From Cryptomeria japonica (lineage: Eukaryota; Streptophyta; Pinopsida; Cupressales; Cupressaceae), in contig NC_081409.1 of assembly GCF_030272615.1 (NCBI RefSeq), positions 874,252,594 to 874,316,593 on the forward strand: a stretch of 64,000 nt of DNA, written 5' to 3'. The position numbers and the translations under genes were made by a program. Positions 1 through 12,048 of this stretch are shown here, piece after piece (the first letter of the stretch is position 1; every line of letters begins with the position of its first letter). The notes below the pieces were generated by a model that did no database searches, was not told where the DNA came from, and worked only from the letters and a program-made list of their open reading frames with translations.

Positions 1-43
1 AGATCCCAAGTATTATTCCTTATCAAAGAAAAATACTCCTCCT

Positions 44-1345
44 TCATAGCACAATCCCACTCAAGGTATCCTGTAGACTGAAAAATTTATGAGGATCATC
101 TAAAATGGCATGTCTCAAAAGACTAGAACCCATAGTATGAGAACAGGTGCGACGAGTATCTGAACAATCACTGGCCATAGATCCTACCACCTCAACAGTA
201 AAACAAGCCCACTTGGGCATCTGAGGTGGAGTATGTGGAGGTGGGGATGGTGGATCATCAACAACATCATCAAAATCATCCTCAAAATAATCCTGAAGAG
301 ATGTAGTGGGAGGAGAAGGTAGAGGAGTAGATACTGGAGATAGGGTATCCACTATAGGAAGGCGCTCATCAAAATGAACATCTTGTCAAAACATGACCTC
401 TCTAGAATCAGGATCAAGCAACCTGTATGCCTTAACATCCTCATAGTAGCCAACAAAAATGAGCGGTCAGCTCTTCCGCTCCATTGCTTTCCACTGAGCA
501 TCATGAATAAAAGCCTATGCCTCATTGCCAAAGATGTGGAAAAAAGAAACATCAGGCTTGTCATGATACCAAGCCTCCTCAAGAGTCATATGTCAAATCC
601 CCTTGTGAGGCATCCGATTGTGAATGTAGTTGGCACAATTGACTACCTCAACCCAAAAAGGTGAGTCCATGGACCTGAACTGAATCATAAAATTCACCAT
701 CTCCCATAGAGTTGTGTTCTTTCTCTTAGTGACACCATTCTACTGAGGGGTGTAGGGAACATTAAACTGATGTTGTAAACCATGCTAAGTGCAAAAATCT
801 CTGAAACCCTGATTCACATACTCCCCCCATTATCTATATGTATTTGCCTAATAGAACAACCAGACTACTTCTCTACAAATGTCTTGAAGATTTGAAATGA
901 ATCAAAGACATCAGACTTGTACTTAAGAAAGTACACCCATGTGCGTCTGGAGAATTCATCAATAAAAGTGAGTACATACTTGGCCTCAGAGAAAGAAGGA
1001 ATAGGAAATGACATGAGATCACTATGAATCAACTCCAAGGGTGCCAAAGAACGAGGGGCTTCTCCCTTCAGAAAGGGATCCCTGTGATTCTTTCTAAGCA
1101 CACAACCATGACAAACACTATCAGTGCAGGAAATGTGCCTGTGTACTCATATGATGAAGATATATGTAATTGACATGGTCCAAGTGCTCATGCCAAAGGT
1201 TACTCACTAAATCTGCATGTGCGATAAGAGATGAACCTGCACCCGCGGAGGGATCAAATCCATCAAATTTGTAAAGATGAGATGTAGTATCAACACTCCC
1301 AGTAGCCACAACCAAATCAGAGTCATGGAGGTCCCGAATAACCAT
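44..1345 (-). pseudogene. Z integrase region, decayed
   Basis: This is the copia integrase part of a polyprotein. From high to low coordinates it shows the pre-integrase zinc-binding part (LWHEHLDHVNY near 1180, then CTDSVCHGC near 1110 in another frame), the catalytic core start (IHSDL and TFIDEFSRRTWVYFLK, 865-1060), the QNGV-ERKN-type motif near 750 with Q changed to a stop, and the C-terminal block ending FVGYYEDVKAYRLLDP near 420. An acidic, proline-rich linker follows at 44-352. In-frame stops interrupt the 350-760 part, and one frameshift lies near 1130-1145. The domain assignment is firm. The protein is not functional. Confidence 0.85.
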
Positions 1346-1695
1346 ATTATGTGGTGTTAACTCAACTCTCTTACCGAGTCACCCACTGCAATCTGTGAAG
1401 TACCAATTCAGTTGAGACAGTTCAGGTGACTGAACCCAAGACTGAAAGCTGAACTAAGACCCCCATCCAAAGAGATTGAACCTAAACCCACGACTGAAAG
1501 TTGAACTGAGTCACCCACTACAATCTGTGAAGTACCACAAGAGGCAAGAGAAGTAACCAACTGCTGAGTGTGAGTCATATGGTGAGAAGCACCAGAATCT
1601 AATATCCAAGTGGACCCATAGGTTGAAGCTCTAGCAATGAGAGCGTGACCCTCCCCTATGGAAGGAGAAGATGCCTGAGGTGAGGAGATGTGATG

Positions 1696-2574
1696 CTACT
1701 GCATGGCTTCCTCTAAAGCCTCTAAGTGTTTCCAACACCTGAAAATTGGATGTCCTTCCTTACCACAAAAACTACAAGTGTCTCTTGATTTCTTCTTAGT
1801 CTTGGAGGAAGACTCACCAAACTGTGAAGATTTCCCATTTTTTGGAGGAAATGGTGGTTTAGAATCAGACTTAAGAGGTGGCTTGGAGGAATGTTCACTG
1901 CCTGTAGAATTCTTCTTTGGCTTTGGTTTCAGCTTTTGCTTCTCCTTAGAGGACTGAGCAACTAATTCTTTGTTCTTGGACCTTGAGAGCATGTATAGCT
2001 GAGAAAGGTGAGACTGGTCACAAGACAAACACTCACAAAGCACATCAAAGGTAGGCATGGTTAAACGAGCACCCAAGCCATCCATGGTGGAGTAGAAAGT
2101 AGAGGCAAAAAACTAAAAATGACCCTGAAGCTTTGAAAGAATCAAGTGAATGCACTTTGTGTCTATCTTGATCTTGCCACACCCTTGGAGAATAGATTTG
2201 TAGTTGAATTTGTTCAAAAAATCCTCAATGGTGGGAAAGGAATCAAGTGACAAGGAAACTAACTCTGCCTCAATCTGTAATGCCTAAATCTCATTAACCC
2301 TCCTCAAGAGAGACTCCAAATTCAAACGCATAACGCGAGGAGTGAGAAACTCATCAAGGTGAAACAAAAGACTGTCAGAGACATGCAAAGAGAGAAAACC
2401 CATGGCCTCATCCATCTTTTTTTTATGTTGAAGAAGCTCATAAGGACCCTGCAATAGAGACTAAACCTCATCCAAACAAGACCACAACCCTCATTCCCAG
2501 AGAAGCCTCATGATGCGAGGCTTCGAGGTGTGATAGTTGTGTGATGTCAACAACTCAACTGAAGGATCTACCAT
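1696..2574 (-). pseudogene. Z gag, decayed
   Basis: The most likely start is the ATG at 2574, followed by MVDPSVELLTSHNYHT, which resembles the N-terminus of copia gag (a Leu-Thr-x-x-Asn-Tyr motif). Stops follow within about 30 codons and again near 2460. The distal part, 1696-2085, is open. It holds a Lys/Ser-rich linker and one zinc knuckle, CSFCGKEGHPIFRC (CX2CX4HX4C), which in intact elements binds the genomic RNA. Below 1696 a near-repeat of about 30 bp (1376 and 1509) lies in the gag-protease stretch. This is a non-functional copy. Confidence 0.8.
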
Positions 2575-3735
2575 GAAACTCTACACCTGCACCTGCTTGT
2601 GGTTTTTTTTATTGTGATCTTTCAGAATAGACAGAAGATGCAGAAGGGTTTGTTTGTTTTAAGAGTTTTGGTGTTCTATATTTCTGATATAAATGATAGA
2701 AAGTGAGAAAAAAACACCCCCCAGAATAGATAAGCCCAAACCCTAGTACATATTGATGAGAAGGAAGTAGTGCATAAGCAAAAAAACTTCAAATTAAAAT
2801 CTTGTGTACCTGATGAAAAATATGAGAAACAAGATCATATATCTGAATAGATAATTCTGAGATATTTCCAACGCCTATTTGTTTTTGAAAAAAAGATTTC
2901 GTTTGCCCATTCTACAGCCTCAGAAGTGTAGAAAAGAGACCCCACTTTGACTGGAAAAAAGTACAACCAAATAGAAAAATTGGAAAAAAATTACAACACC
3001 ATGAGTTCCGACTTGGAACCAGCTTTCTGATGCCTATTCATTTTCAAAAACACGACTCCACATGCTCAAGTTATGAAGAAAAAACCAACCCCCCTTAAAA
3101 AGACAAGAGGGAAGCGATCTGGTGGCCGTTCTGAGTGGAGGTGGCCCATGGGCGGCGCTCTTGTGGTGGAGTGGGGGAGGAGAGCGGTGGCGGGCCGATG
3201 GTGGCTGGTAGGCAAAGCTGTGGCAATCGGCAAGCGGGAAGACAGTCGGTGGGCGGGGAGACTACCAGCGGCAGGGGCCCACACTGACAGGGCTGGCGAG
3301 GTACGGGGAGCCTTCGAAACAACCCCAAAAAACCTTTTTTTTTATTTTGTTTTTTTTCAAAAAACTTTTGCCCTTTGTAATGTTTTTATATTTTTTTTAT
3401 TTTTGTGTTAAAAAATCAAAATTTGGTTTGCATGCCGTAAAAAAGGCAAAAAAAAATTTGTTTTTGAGATTTTTTCTTGAACTGTGTGTCAAGACCGTAC
3501 GACTTGGTACTGAAGAAAAAATACCCCCAGAGGCTCAAGAGTAAAAAAAGGTCAAGTTTTAAATGATCATGGGGGTTTTTGGGCCTTCTGAGCACGATGG
3601 TGAGGTTCATTTAGTCCCAAAGTGCTGTGAAAAAAAAAAACCTTTCCCTAGGTGCACAAAAAAACTTCTGAAAAACCTTAGATTTGATTCCAATGCAAAA
3701 TACTCAAAACAAGAATAGGTAGTTGCAGATCTGAA
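2575..3735 (-). other. Z leader with an embedded GC-rich block
   Basis: This is the untranslated leader between primer site and gag. Most of it is A/T-rich with long A or T runs. The part at about 3110-3315 is sharply different: it is G-rich on the plus strand and has many CG and GGC words. Reading frames in the block run both ways and resemble no family I know, so I treat them as chance products of base composition. Confidence 0.6.
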
Positions 3736-3747
3736 GCTCTGATAACA
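3736..3747 (-). other. Z primer binding site (tRNA-iMet type)
   Basis: The plus strand reads GCTCTGATAACA. This is the complement of the usual copia primer site TGGTATCAGAGC with one mismatch, and it directly abuts the LTR. Confidence 0.85.
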
Positions 3748-4106
3748 TGTGAGAGTTGAGAAATACAACACCACAGGAGCCTAAATGATCTCTCCAAGTT
3801 GAATAAACTTGTTACAAGGAGAAGCAAGGAAGCAATAAAGGAAAAACAAATACAGAGAAAATATGCTCATAAAGATGAGAGCTCAATATTCACCCAAAAT
3901 GTGTGATGTGATAATGATACAAAGAAAAGAAAATTAACCTTTAATAGGTCAAGAAACCCTAAAAGGGAAAACCTAGGCTTGCACATAATTAATTAATAAA
4001 ATATTATGCACCTAATGTTAGCTTAAGTGTAAAAGAGATAAAGGGAATTTAAATAATTAAACAAATGTTATTTAATTAATCAAGTAAAGACCCGATTACT
4101 CTAACA
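3748..4106 (-). repeat. Z 5' LTR
   Basis: The LTR is 359 bp. On the minus strand it begins TGTTAGAG and ends CTCTCACA, so it has the TG...CA ends and a short imperfect inverted terminal repeat. Its boundary is fixed on one side by the adjoining primer site. No second copy is in the window, so the outer end is inferred from the TG/CA rule. Confidence 0.75.
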
Positions 4107-4406
4107 TTTAACAACCTACTTTTTTACTAGTCAACAGTAGAAAACAAAATATAAAGATAGATTTTGCAGAAATTTTTGTTATTAGCCTTGCTAGAGGAGT
4201 TTTGGAAGAGTATTATGATCTAAAGAAACTCTTGGATAATCCTTATTTTAGTTTTTACTAACATGTTAATATATATTGAGATTCATGTTTCATTTTAGGT
4301 CATAATATATTAGAGTTAGAGGTTTAAATAAAATATATAGTTGAAGCTTTTAATTGAGTATTTTTATTTTAGAAAGAATATTTTCTTGAGTTGATTTATT
4401 GATTAG
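4107..4406. other. Short AT-rich spacer, no gene seen
   Basis: This is host or older repeat DNA between elements Z and A. No coding or RNA feature is visible. Its last five bases, ATTAG, are the left copy of the target duplication of element A. Confidence 0.6.
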
Positions 4407-5502
4407 TGTTAGGAACCGGGAAGGACAATAGAGAGGGGGGGGTGAATCAGTTGTCAACTTAGTGCGGGTAAAACAAACTTAAATGTCAGTGAGAAAGATT
4501 AACAATTATAGCAGTATCAGTTTAAGTTAATGCATGAAATAGAAAGAGAAACAACATCCACAACACATGACATAAAGATTTTGACGTGGAAACCCTGTAA
4601 GGGGAGAAACCACAGTGGGAAACCTTAGCCACAATCAAATGATACCACTACAAATAGTAAGTGTATACAAATGGGGTCTGCACATGCAGAAAGGCCAACT
4701 GCCTAGAGCTCACTGCTCAATGACAAAATAGGAGTCACACTGACTACAACTGGATGGTTAAATCCAATAACAATGTACTGCTTTAGAATAGCATCAACAA
4801 TGTTGGATTCAGTACTGATTTAAGCTCTAACCATGAATGCCAAACACCTTCATAACCTTTCCTTCAACCTTTAGCTAATATCTACATGATTCGCACAAGG
4901 ATCCTCTTATTTTTTCTCTTCAGTATTCACACACACTCATAATGAGCGATCTTCAATAAGATCTTACAATCATATATACAAAACCTAAGACCTATACATG
5001 AGGTCATCTCACTAAAGATATTACAATAAAATCAATTACAAATAACTCTTGATGCGATACAATATGTCGGCTCAATACACTTGTACATTATCCAATCAAT
5101 AAACTATTTCCAAAACATGTCGTGCTAGTCTAGAATAGATATCATGTACTGGTCCATAACCTAGACCTATCTGTCGGTAAAGGAAAATATGTCAACCCAA
5201 TTAGACCAATAAGAAAAACACCAAACCCAAACATCCAACCCATGTCTTCGACATAACCAAATGATCTCCAGATGATACTAAGTTATCATCATTGCCGGTG
5301 AACAATATAACCTAGTGGTGAAGCATATATTGGTGATTGTGCATAAGCCACTAACCATGTCAGTGAACAAAATATGATGGTTCAACAATAAACCAATATA
5401 ACTAGAGTGCCAATTCAACAATGCAGGCCTCCAAAAAGACGAGTGTCAACATTAGTGACAAAACCGATGCAACACATGACGAAGTCATCCATAATACCAA
5501 TG
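4407..5502 (-). repeat. A 3' LTR
   Basis: The LTR is 1096 bp and pairs with 22564-23667. It starts TGTTAGGAACC on the plus strand. Its other end reads ACCAATG where the partner has ACCAACA, so the terminal dinucleotide has decayed. Near the plus-strand start it holds a G-run followed by GTGAATCAGT, a module also present in the LTRs of B and C. Confidence 0.9.
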
Positions 5503-5836
5503 ATCTCCCCATTTGGCATTGATGGCAACACTAGATGCAAAAACATCTAAGGGCAAAAAACAAAATGCCAAAAACCAATAAACCAACAATCTCCCAAAAT
5601 AGATCAATAAAAAGTTTTGTGCTAAAACAGAAACCAAAACCCAAAACATATCTCTCCCCAAAGTACAAAGTTTTTCCATAGATATCTCTCCCCCTTTGAC
5701 ATCAAATGCCAAACCAGTTAAGAATCAAAACATAACATACAACTAACTACTCCCCCTGAGTAGTAGCTCTCCTTCATCAAAGTCAGAAAAATATTTTTTT
5801 GTTAGTCCCTGTCGGTTTGATGCCAATCTTCATCAT
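5503..5836 (-). promoter_or_regulatory. A polypurine tract and 3' noncoding region
   Basis: The LTR-adjacent PPT is ATCTCCCC on the plus strand (purine-rich on the element strand) at 5503-5510. Two more C-rich, PPT-like boxes lie within 260 bp: one near 5683-5697 followed by TTTGACATCAA, and one near 5749-5760 reading CTCCCCCTGAG. Elements B and C carry the same set of boxes beside their 3' LTRs, so the arrangement is conserved. No protein is supported here. Confidence 0.7.
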
Positions 5837-6936
5837 TTAGGTCTCTGCTGATAGGGAAATTACCCCAAGCTTCTCTCTAAGATATTCAAATGTTTCCTTA
5901 GGAAAAAGCTTTGTAAAAATATCTGCAATTTTCTCTTTAGTATTCACATAAACCAATCTAACTTCATTTGCTTCAATATTCTCTTTCAGAAAATTGTACT
6001 TAATAGAAACATGCTTTGTCTTAGAGTGAAATATCGGATTCTTTGATATATCAATTGTTGTTGAATTATCACAATAAATAATTATTGGTTCTTTGCATTT
6101 TACCTTTATATCCTTCAACATTTTCTTGATCCATAATACCTAAGTACAATTAGTTGTTGCTGCAACATATTTTGATTCTGCTGTAGATAATGATGTAAAA
6201 GTCTGCTTCTTGCTTATCCATGAAATCAATCTTCTACCAAGAAAGAATGCACTGCCAGTGGTACTCTTTCTTTCATCTACACCTCTTGCCCAATTTGCAT
6301 CTGTGTATGCACATAAATCAAAATTTTCACCCTTATGATACCATTAACCAAGATTTGTTGTGTCTTGTAGGTACCAGAAAATCCTTTTAATTGTTGATTC
6401 ATGATTTTCTTTAGGATTGCTTTGAAATCTTGAAACAATACATACTGCATTCATTATATCAGGTCTGGTTTGTGTCAAATATAGTAATCCTACAATCATA
6501 GATTTGTACCTTGTTAGATTAATAGGAGTTGAATCATCCTTTAATGTCAATTTATCAGTTGTAGTCATAGGAGTACTTACCAGTTTGGAGTTTTACATAC
6601 CAAACTTCTTTAAAATTTCCTTCAAGTATTTTGTTTGACATATAAATGTACCTTTATCTGTTTGTGAAATCTGTAAACCTAGAAATTTTTTTATCTCTCC
6701 AATCATAAACATTTCAAATTCTTCTTGCATCTTGTTAGCAAAGTCCTTACATAACTCTTCTTCACCTCCAAAAATGATATCATCCACAAATACTTCAATA
6801 AACAAAATATCATTATTGGTAACTTTGTAATGCAAATTGCTATCAGCATTACCTTTTGTGTAACCAAGCTTCAAAAGATATTTATCAAATCTAGCATACC
6901 AAACTCTAGGAGCTTGCTTTAATCCATATAAAGCTT
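5837..6936 (-). pseudogene. A pol, C-terminal part: RT and RNase H
   Basis: This is the distal half of the copia polyprotein, downstream of nested element B. From high to low coordinates: the RT palm with the catalytic motif FVDDIIFGG (about 6766-6793), FLGLQIS, then RPDIMNAVCIVSRFQ in the connection region. RNase H follows with DANWARGVDERKSTTG and SLSTAESKYVAAT (6160-6310) and CDNSTTIDISKNPIFHSKTKH (6020-6085). The chain ends at 5837. Stops interrupt it near 6590, 6343 and 6140. The RT block that B splits continues on the far side of B (12849 onward) in the right order. The copy is dead but easy to classify. Confidence 0.9.
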
Positions 6937-6941
6937 TCCTT

Positions 6942-7737
6942 TGTTAGGAATCCCACATATACTAAGAGGGGGGGGTGAATCAGTATCTAACCGGTATATA
7001 GAATTTCTTTACTTAGAACATGCAGAACATAATATAACAGTGTACCGGTATGCAAGAAATAATGCAATAAACAGAATCAAGAACATCCACATGAAAAGCA
7101 CACCATAACACAAGGTTTTAATGAGGAAACCTGGTGTGGGAAAAACCTTGGTGGGATTTGTGACCCACAATATTCACTCACTGGCCAATAAGAGAATATT
7201 ACTTACAATAGGGGCCTGCACATGCAAGAAGGCCAACTGCCTAGAGCTCACTACTCAATGGGAAGTCTCACTGACTTACAATGAGGATTATACAAATCCA
7301 ATATCTTGTACTGCTTTATAATAGCATCTTCAATACCTGATCTAGTATCGGTTGCTGCTCTGCTGCTTACATAAACCCCTTAACCTATATTTTGCATAAT
7401 AGGTCTGCCTAATATTTTTCCTTAATACTTACATCTCCTCTATCAAACGTCTACAATGATCTCTTTTATATATAAGAGTCATTTTACAATTTGCCAAGTC
7501 GGCTTACAAATTTTTTCAATAATAAACAAAATATAATATAACAAAATCCTATCGGCCTCTGTGCCGGTATACTTACTTTCTTCTATGCCAGTGTCGGTGT
7601 CCTGAGTGCCAGTGTAGAGTGTGATCTGCTGATGCTAGTATAATGCCTTTGTCAGTACCATAGGATTGCAAGGTTGCCATCAATGACAAAACCTTCAATC
7701 ACATACAATGTCTCATTGGAGTGTGTATATGCCAACA
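6942..7737 (-). repeat. B 3' LTR
   Basis: The LTR is 796 bp and runs TGTTAGGAATCCC...GCCAACA on the plus strand. It pairs with 12049-12843. It contains a cluster of GTGCCGGT-like words at about 7555-7655 (U3), many decayed to CCAGT or CTAGT. Confidence 0.93.
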
Positions 7738-7940
7738 ATCTCCCCCTTTGGCATTGATGGCAACACTCATGAGAAATTTCAAAAGATGTATCCAAAAATA
7801 TGTGAAGTCCAAAAATGTTACCAAAAATGTGTGAGCTCCCCTTGAGCATATGATTCCTGTGATTTGAATTTTCTCATCCCACTACTCCCCGTTTGGCATC
7901 AATGACAAAGGTTGTCAAGATGTCAGTAGAGTTTGTAGTT
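7738..7940 (-). promoter_or_regulatory. B polypurine tract region
   Basis: The plus strand reads ATCTCCCCCTTTGGCATTGA at 7738-7757, directly next to the LTR. This is the primer tract for plus-strand DNA synthesis. A box CTCCCCTTGAGCA (about 7836) and a second near-copy of the PPT, CTACTCCCCGTTTGGCATCA (about 7882-7901), follow. This is the same three-part layout as in C. Confidence 0.75.
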
Positions 7941-10527
7941 TCAACCTTGTAACTGGGTGGTTACAATTTGAAAAAGATCTCCCAAAATCAAGTTTATACT
8001 ATCCATAAACTTTTTGCTATCCTTTATTGCTATCTCTATTCTCTTCACTGTACCAGTGAGATGCTGCAAATGCTTTGCCAGTGTTTTCTTTCCCTATATT
8101 AGTGCCTCAGATACTTCCTTCCGTAGTGATGCTAGATTGTCCAATCTTGGACTTAGTTTTGATCTCAAATGCTTTCCTTATTCATTATTCTTTCTTTCTC
8201 TCTTTCCAATTTAAGTAATTCTTCTTCAAAATTTGTTATCTTTTCCTCAAAAACTGATAGTGTATTAGGTGAGTTGACAAAACTATCTGCAAGTTTATTG
8301 ATATCATCATGTACCTTGCTCATCTTCTTGTCTATATCTACAATCAAAAAGTTTGTTTTACAGATATCTTTGTCTACCACTATGTTGATCTTTTGAGTAT
8401 CAACATCCACAGTATATAAGACTTCAGGATTAGGATTATCATCCTCTACATCCATACTCTCAGCTGCCAGTTGATCTTTTGTAGCTGTTGTTTTTACTAG
8501 TGAAGTAATTAAAGGAGGTGGGGGTAAGTTGTCTCTAACCTTGATACTAGGTGGTCCACCAACTTTACCTTTACCCTTGTCTCTATCTTTCTAATAAACT
8601 TTTATGGGTTTGGGGTTCATGTACTCTTCTTGTTTTTCTTTCTCAACTAGGAATATATCCCATCCATTTTCTGTCTCCTCAGTCACCTCATTAATTCTTC
8701 CAACCATTAAAGCAATGTGCCAGTGTGCAGTAGAAAATACTGACTGGTTGGCTTGAGCAATTAGGTCATCAATTTCTTTGGGTGAGTTTACTGGATAAAC
8801 AACAAGTAGCTTTTCAATCTTTATTTTCTTGTCCAGTTCTATTACTGCTTGTCTTCTTGCTTCGTCTTTTAAATAGTTCATCTAGAATTTCATTGACTAC
8901 TTCCATCAAAAACTTCTTATACATATCCATATGCAATATAACACTATTTTCAACTTGTTCTTTTTCATCAACTGTTAAGGTGTCATATATTTTCTCTATG
9001 TTCTTCAATTTACCTTTCTCTGTAATTTCATTCAGCAGTATATCAAGAGTGGCCAAGTCTTTGTTTGTCCTCTTCTTCTTTTTGGGTGTCAGTTTCTTCT
9101 TCTTTGGTGTAGCCTTTCTTACCGGATATCTCACTGCTTGTTGTTTTTGTCTTGTCCTCCTAGGTGAGGGTGTGGTTGCCGGTGAGGGATCTCTTTTTCT
9201 TACAACTCTTTTGAAAGTTGCAGGCATGTCATTCTCTGAAGAAGTACCTACCGGTGATAGGTGAGTTTCAGGTTGTGGAGCTGCTAATTCATCCTCTCTA
9301 ATACCATTCTTGAACACATCTTCTTTGATGGCTTTTGCTTGTCTGGAACCTTTCCTTACAACTGCCTCAACCTTTTTCACTCTTTTCTTTGATTGTATTT
9401 GGCTTTCAATAGTTTCTGCACTACCAAATATTTCTTCCTTAGGTTCTCTGAGGGCTTCCAGAAGTGCTTTAGCATATGTTTCAATTATATGATCATCTGT
9501 TTCATAGCCAATCTTAGTTACCCAAACTATCCTAGGGATGACTGCTTCCATCCAGATTTCATCTTTCTTGATTACAAAGCATATTTCATCTTTGTATTTA
9601 TCGAAAATATTTTGTGATAACTTGATTCTTTTCTTCATTTTGGCCTTTAATGCTTGAAAGAAGTCATGAATATTGTTTTCCTTGTCTTCTCCCATGTTAT
9701 TGAATAATTCCATTAACTGTTTGCCTACCGGTATATCATATCGAAGTTCTTTGTAGCATCAAACATACTAACAGATTTCCAAACCTGAAAGTTCCTTTCT
9801 TGTCCTTCTTAATCTTTCCAAGGTTGTCAATTAATTCATCCTTTAACCACTCACATATATCAATCTTTGCATTATCTGTGACCATATCATAAGCACTCTT
9901 AATGCATAAACTTGAAACTGAATTGAGTCTATTTGCATGAGTAGTTTTATACCCTAATATCATACTAATAAATCTCACATTAATGTTTGTTACATCATTA
10001 ACTCTTAGGGACCTCTTGTCGAATGTTGCACCAGTTAGGTTTGTAACTAGGTCATTGGATACCTTCTTGGTTTTATCTGGCCTTTTGCCGGTGATTGGTA
10101 ACCCTGTGACAGCTTTCACAGCTTCCTTAGTGATTTTGTGGACTACATCTAACCAGAAAAATTCACCATGTACCCTACTTAAGACTATCCTAATCACATC
10201 CTTCAGGAATTCAGGATTGCTAAGGATCTTTGTAAATCCTAGGGTCTCAATGATCTTGTGTTCATCTTTTACATTCCTAGTTTTATCACATATCATAGTT
10301 TTAAACATGGTTTTAATCTCTTCATCTCCTAGTTCCTCAATGTTGCAGTGGATGTATATTCTGGGGTCTTCAGCATAAACAACTCCCTTAGGAATTTGAG
10401 AAAAAGCACCTAAGGTATCATCTTTCTTTGCTACCTCAGGAACTAACTAAAATATAGGCCTAGGTCTTTTTATCACTTCAACAACAATAGGGTTTTCTAT
10501 ATATTCAATTGCAGAGGTGGATGCCAT
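7941..10527 (-). pseudogene. B ORF2: large protein of unknown family
   Basis: I do not recognise this protein. The start is the ATG at 10527 (MASTSAIEYIENPIVVEV), which matches the start of C ORF2. Domains in order: an N-terminal globular part of about 260 residues with FFWLDVVHKITKEAV, VTGLPITG and ICEWLKDELIDNLG; a second globular part (about 9400-9713); a very basic stretch at about 9050-9370 (e.g. TPKKKKLTPKKKKRTNK) that looks like a nuclear-localisation or nucleic-acid-binding tail; a block WDIFLVEKEKQEEY; a KGKGKVGG linker; and a C-terminal coiled coil (8165-8330, on to about 7960). It has at least two frameshifts and a few stops. No catalytic motif is visible. Compared with C it lacks about 815 bp before the coiled coil. 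Confidence 0.75.
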
Positions 10528-10820
10528 GATTAAATACCTTTAGGATGGATGATTGCTTGGAGTGTTCTTGCTTCTTGCTCGAAATGCCTTAGCTCAGAAA
10601 CTTCGTGCTTTTCGTAGGTTTGAAATCTTGGTGAAATGAAATGGAGCCAAAACCTTGATTTTATAGTGTCTTTTCGCCATCTACCACATTAATTGCATGC
10701 CGGTTAAGTATTCACTTAACATTGTTTGCCGGTAATAAGTAATTTCCAACTTCTTATCTCTAACCGAGGGAATAATAGCACATGTGTTAATAGATTGCCA
10801 AACCCTCAAAGAAACTTTCT
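10528..10820 (-). other. B spacer between ORF1 and ORF2
   Basis: About 290 bp lie between the ORF1 stop and the ORF2 start. There is no coding signal. The spacer in C is about the same length (19215-19514), which supports the view that the two reading frames are separate genes or cistrons, not one polyprotein. Confidence 0.6.
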
Positions 10821-11977
10821 TCAATTAGATGAAGAACTTCTTGCCGGTGGAGCACTGCTCTGTCCTTCTAGTGAAGCATCACTTTGTTCTGCCAGTGAAG
10901 AATTGGTTTGTTCTACTAGTGGAGGAGTATTCCCAATATTTAGATCAACTTTTCTAATCCATTGTTTTGAGAATTCTTGCTTAACCTCTTCAACTTTTTC
11001 TTTACCTTTCAAGCTAGAACTTTTGTTGTCTACCAGTTTTCCTTTACTTCTACAGAATTTAGCAATATGCCCAATCTTGTTACATGCATAAAAAGTTACA
11101 TTATTCTTCTGAATAGCTTTCTCATAACCTATGCCGGTTTGTGTTCTGCATTAATTAGATAAATATCCAAATCTTCCACAAATATAACATCTCACATTCA
11201 TCCTGCAGTTTTCAAAGTTGTGACCTATTTTGTTGCATTTAGAACATTGACCGGTGGCTGTGTTGATATTCTGATAATTTCTAGATCTACATTCATTTTC
11301 TCTATGACCATACTTATTATAGTTAAAGCATTTTCCATTGAATTTATAAGCATTAGGTTGTCTTACCGATTTACTGTGATCCTGAGTATTTGCAGTACCG
11401 GAGCTTTCACCAACTTCAAAGCCAATTCCAGAAGTGTCACCTTTAGGTTTTTGATTCTTCAGCAAGGTGCCAAGTTCCTCTGAGCTTTTCTTGAATTTTT
11501 CTTTATGTTGATTTGCAGTTTCTAGTTCTCTTTCTAAGACTTCCTTTTGTCTCATCAGTTCATTTGAGTCATTCTGAGTATGCATCAGATCTGTCTTCAA
11601 CATGTCATTTTCATAGCTAAGTCTTGTGTTCTCATTTGTTGCATCACTTAGTCTTCTGGCCAATTCTTCTTCATTCTTCTTCCTATCCTCAATCTCTTTG
11701 CAAAATCTCATAGTCATATCTTGCATCTCATTCTTTGTTGTCATGTTCTCTTGTTTCAACTTGCTTATCATATCATTAAGTGATTCCTTTTCATCATTCT
11801 CATTTTGCAATTTTTCATAAATTTCTCTTCTCTTATTTCTTGCAATGTAAAATTTTCTTGAAGTGCCTGAATGATATCCTGAGCTTCCCTTAAATCATCT
11901 TCTAATTTGATATTTTTCAATTTCTCTGCATCATAGTCTGAAAGAGCTCCTTCCAGTTGCTTCATCAGATTTTCCAT
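10821..11977 (-). pseudogene. B ORF1: gag-like coiled-coil protein with four zinc knuckles
   Basis: The start is taken at the ATG at 11977 (MENLMKQLEGAL), aligned with the ATG of C ORF1. An upstream in-frame extension reaches the primer site but has no ATG. Residues 1 to about 190 are Glu/Lys/Asn-rich heptad-like sequence, a long coiled coil. Four CCHC-type knuckles follow: CFNYNKYGHRENEC (second Cys lost), CSKCNKIGHNFENC, CYICGRFGYLSN then a stop, and ACNKIGHIAKFC (first Cys lost). A Ser/Glu-rich tail ends at 10821. One missing base near 11840 shifts the frame, and one TAA near 11151 stands where C has Gln. The role is probably RNA packaging and particle assembly, as for gag. No copia capsid domain is recognisable. 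Confidence 0.8.
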
Positions 11978-12034
11978 CTTTACTGGTGTCAAGATCTTCC
12001 TTAAGCTATTAGGCTTTTGAAAATAGAGGACCAA

Positions 12035-12046
12035 GCTCTGATACCA
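12035..12046 (-). other. B primer binding site
   Basis: GCTCTGATACCA on the plus strand is an exact complement of the tRNA-iMet primer site. It lies two bases from the 5' LTR. Confidence 0.92.
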
Positions 12047-12048
12047 AT

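Larger units (their letters stand above)
1..4106 (-). mobile_element. Element Z: Ty1/copia retrotransposon, 5' part only
   Basis: This is a minus-strand copia element that runs off the left window edge. Reading from high to low coordinates, I see a 5' LTR (3748-4106), a primer binding site, a leader of about 1.2 kb, a decayed gag with a zinc knuckle, and the integrase region. RT, RNase H and the 3' LTR lie outside the window, so no target duplication can be tested. Gag and integrase carry many stops and at least one frameshift, so the copy is dead. The order gag-integrase with RT still to come is the copia order. Confidence 0.9.

Noticed and set aside
3066-3411. Overlapping open frames on both strands in the GC-rich block
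   Set aside because: Stop codons are rare in GC-rich DNA, the frames conflict, and no domain is visible.
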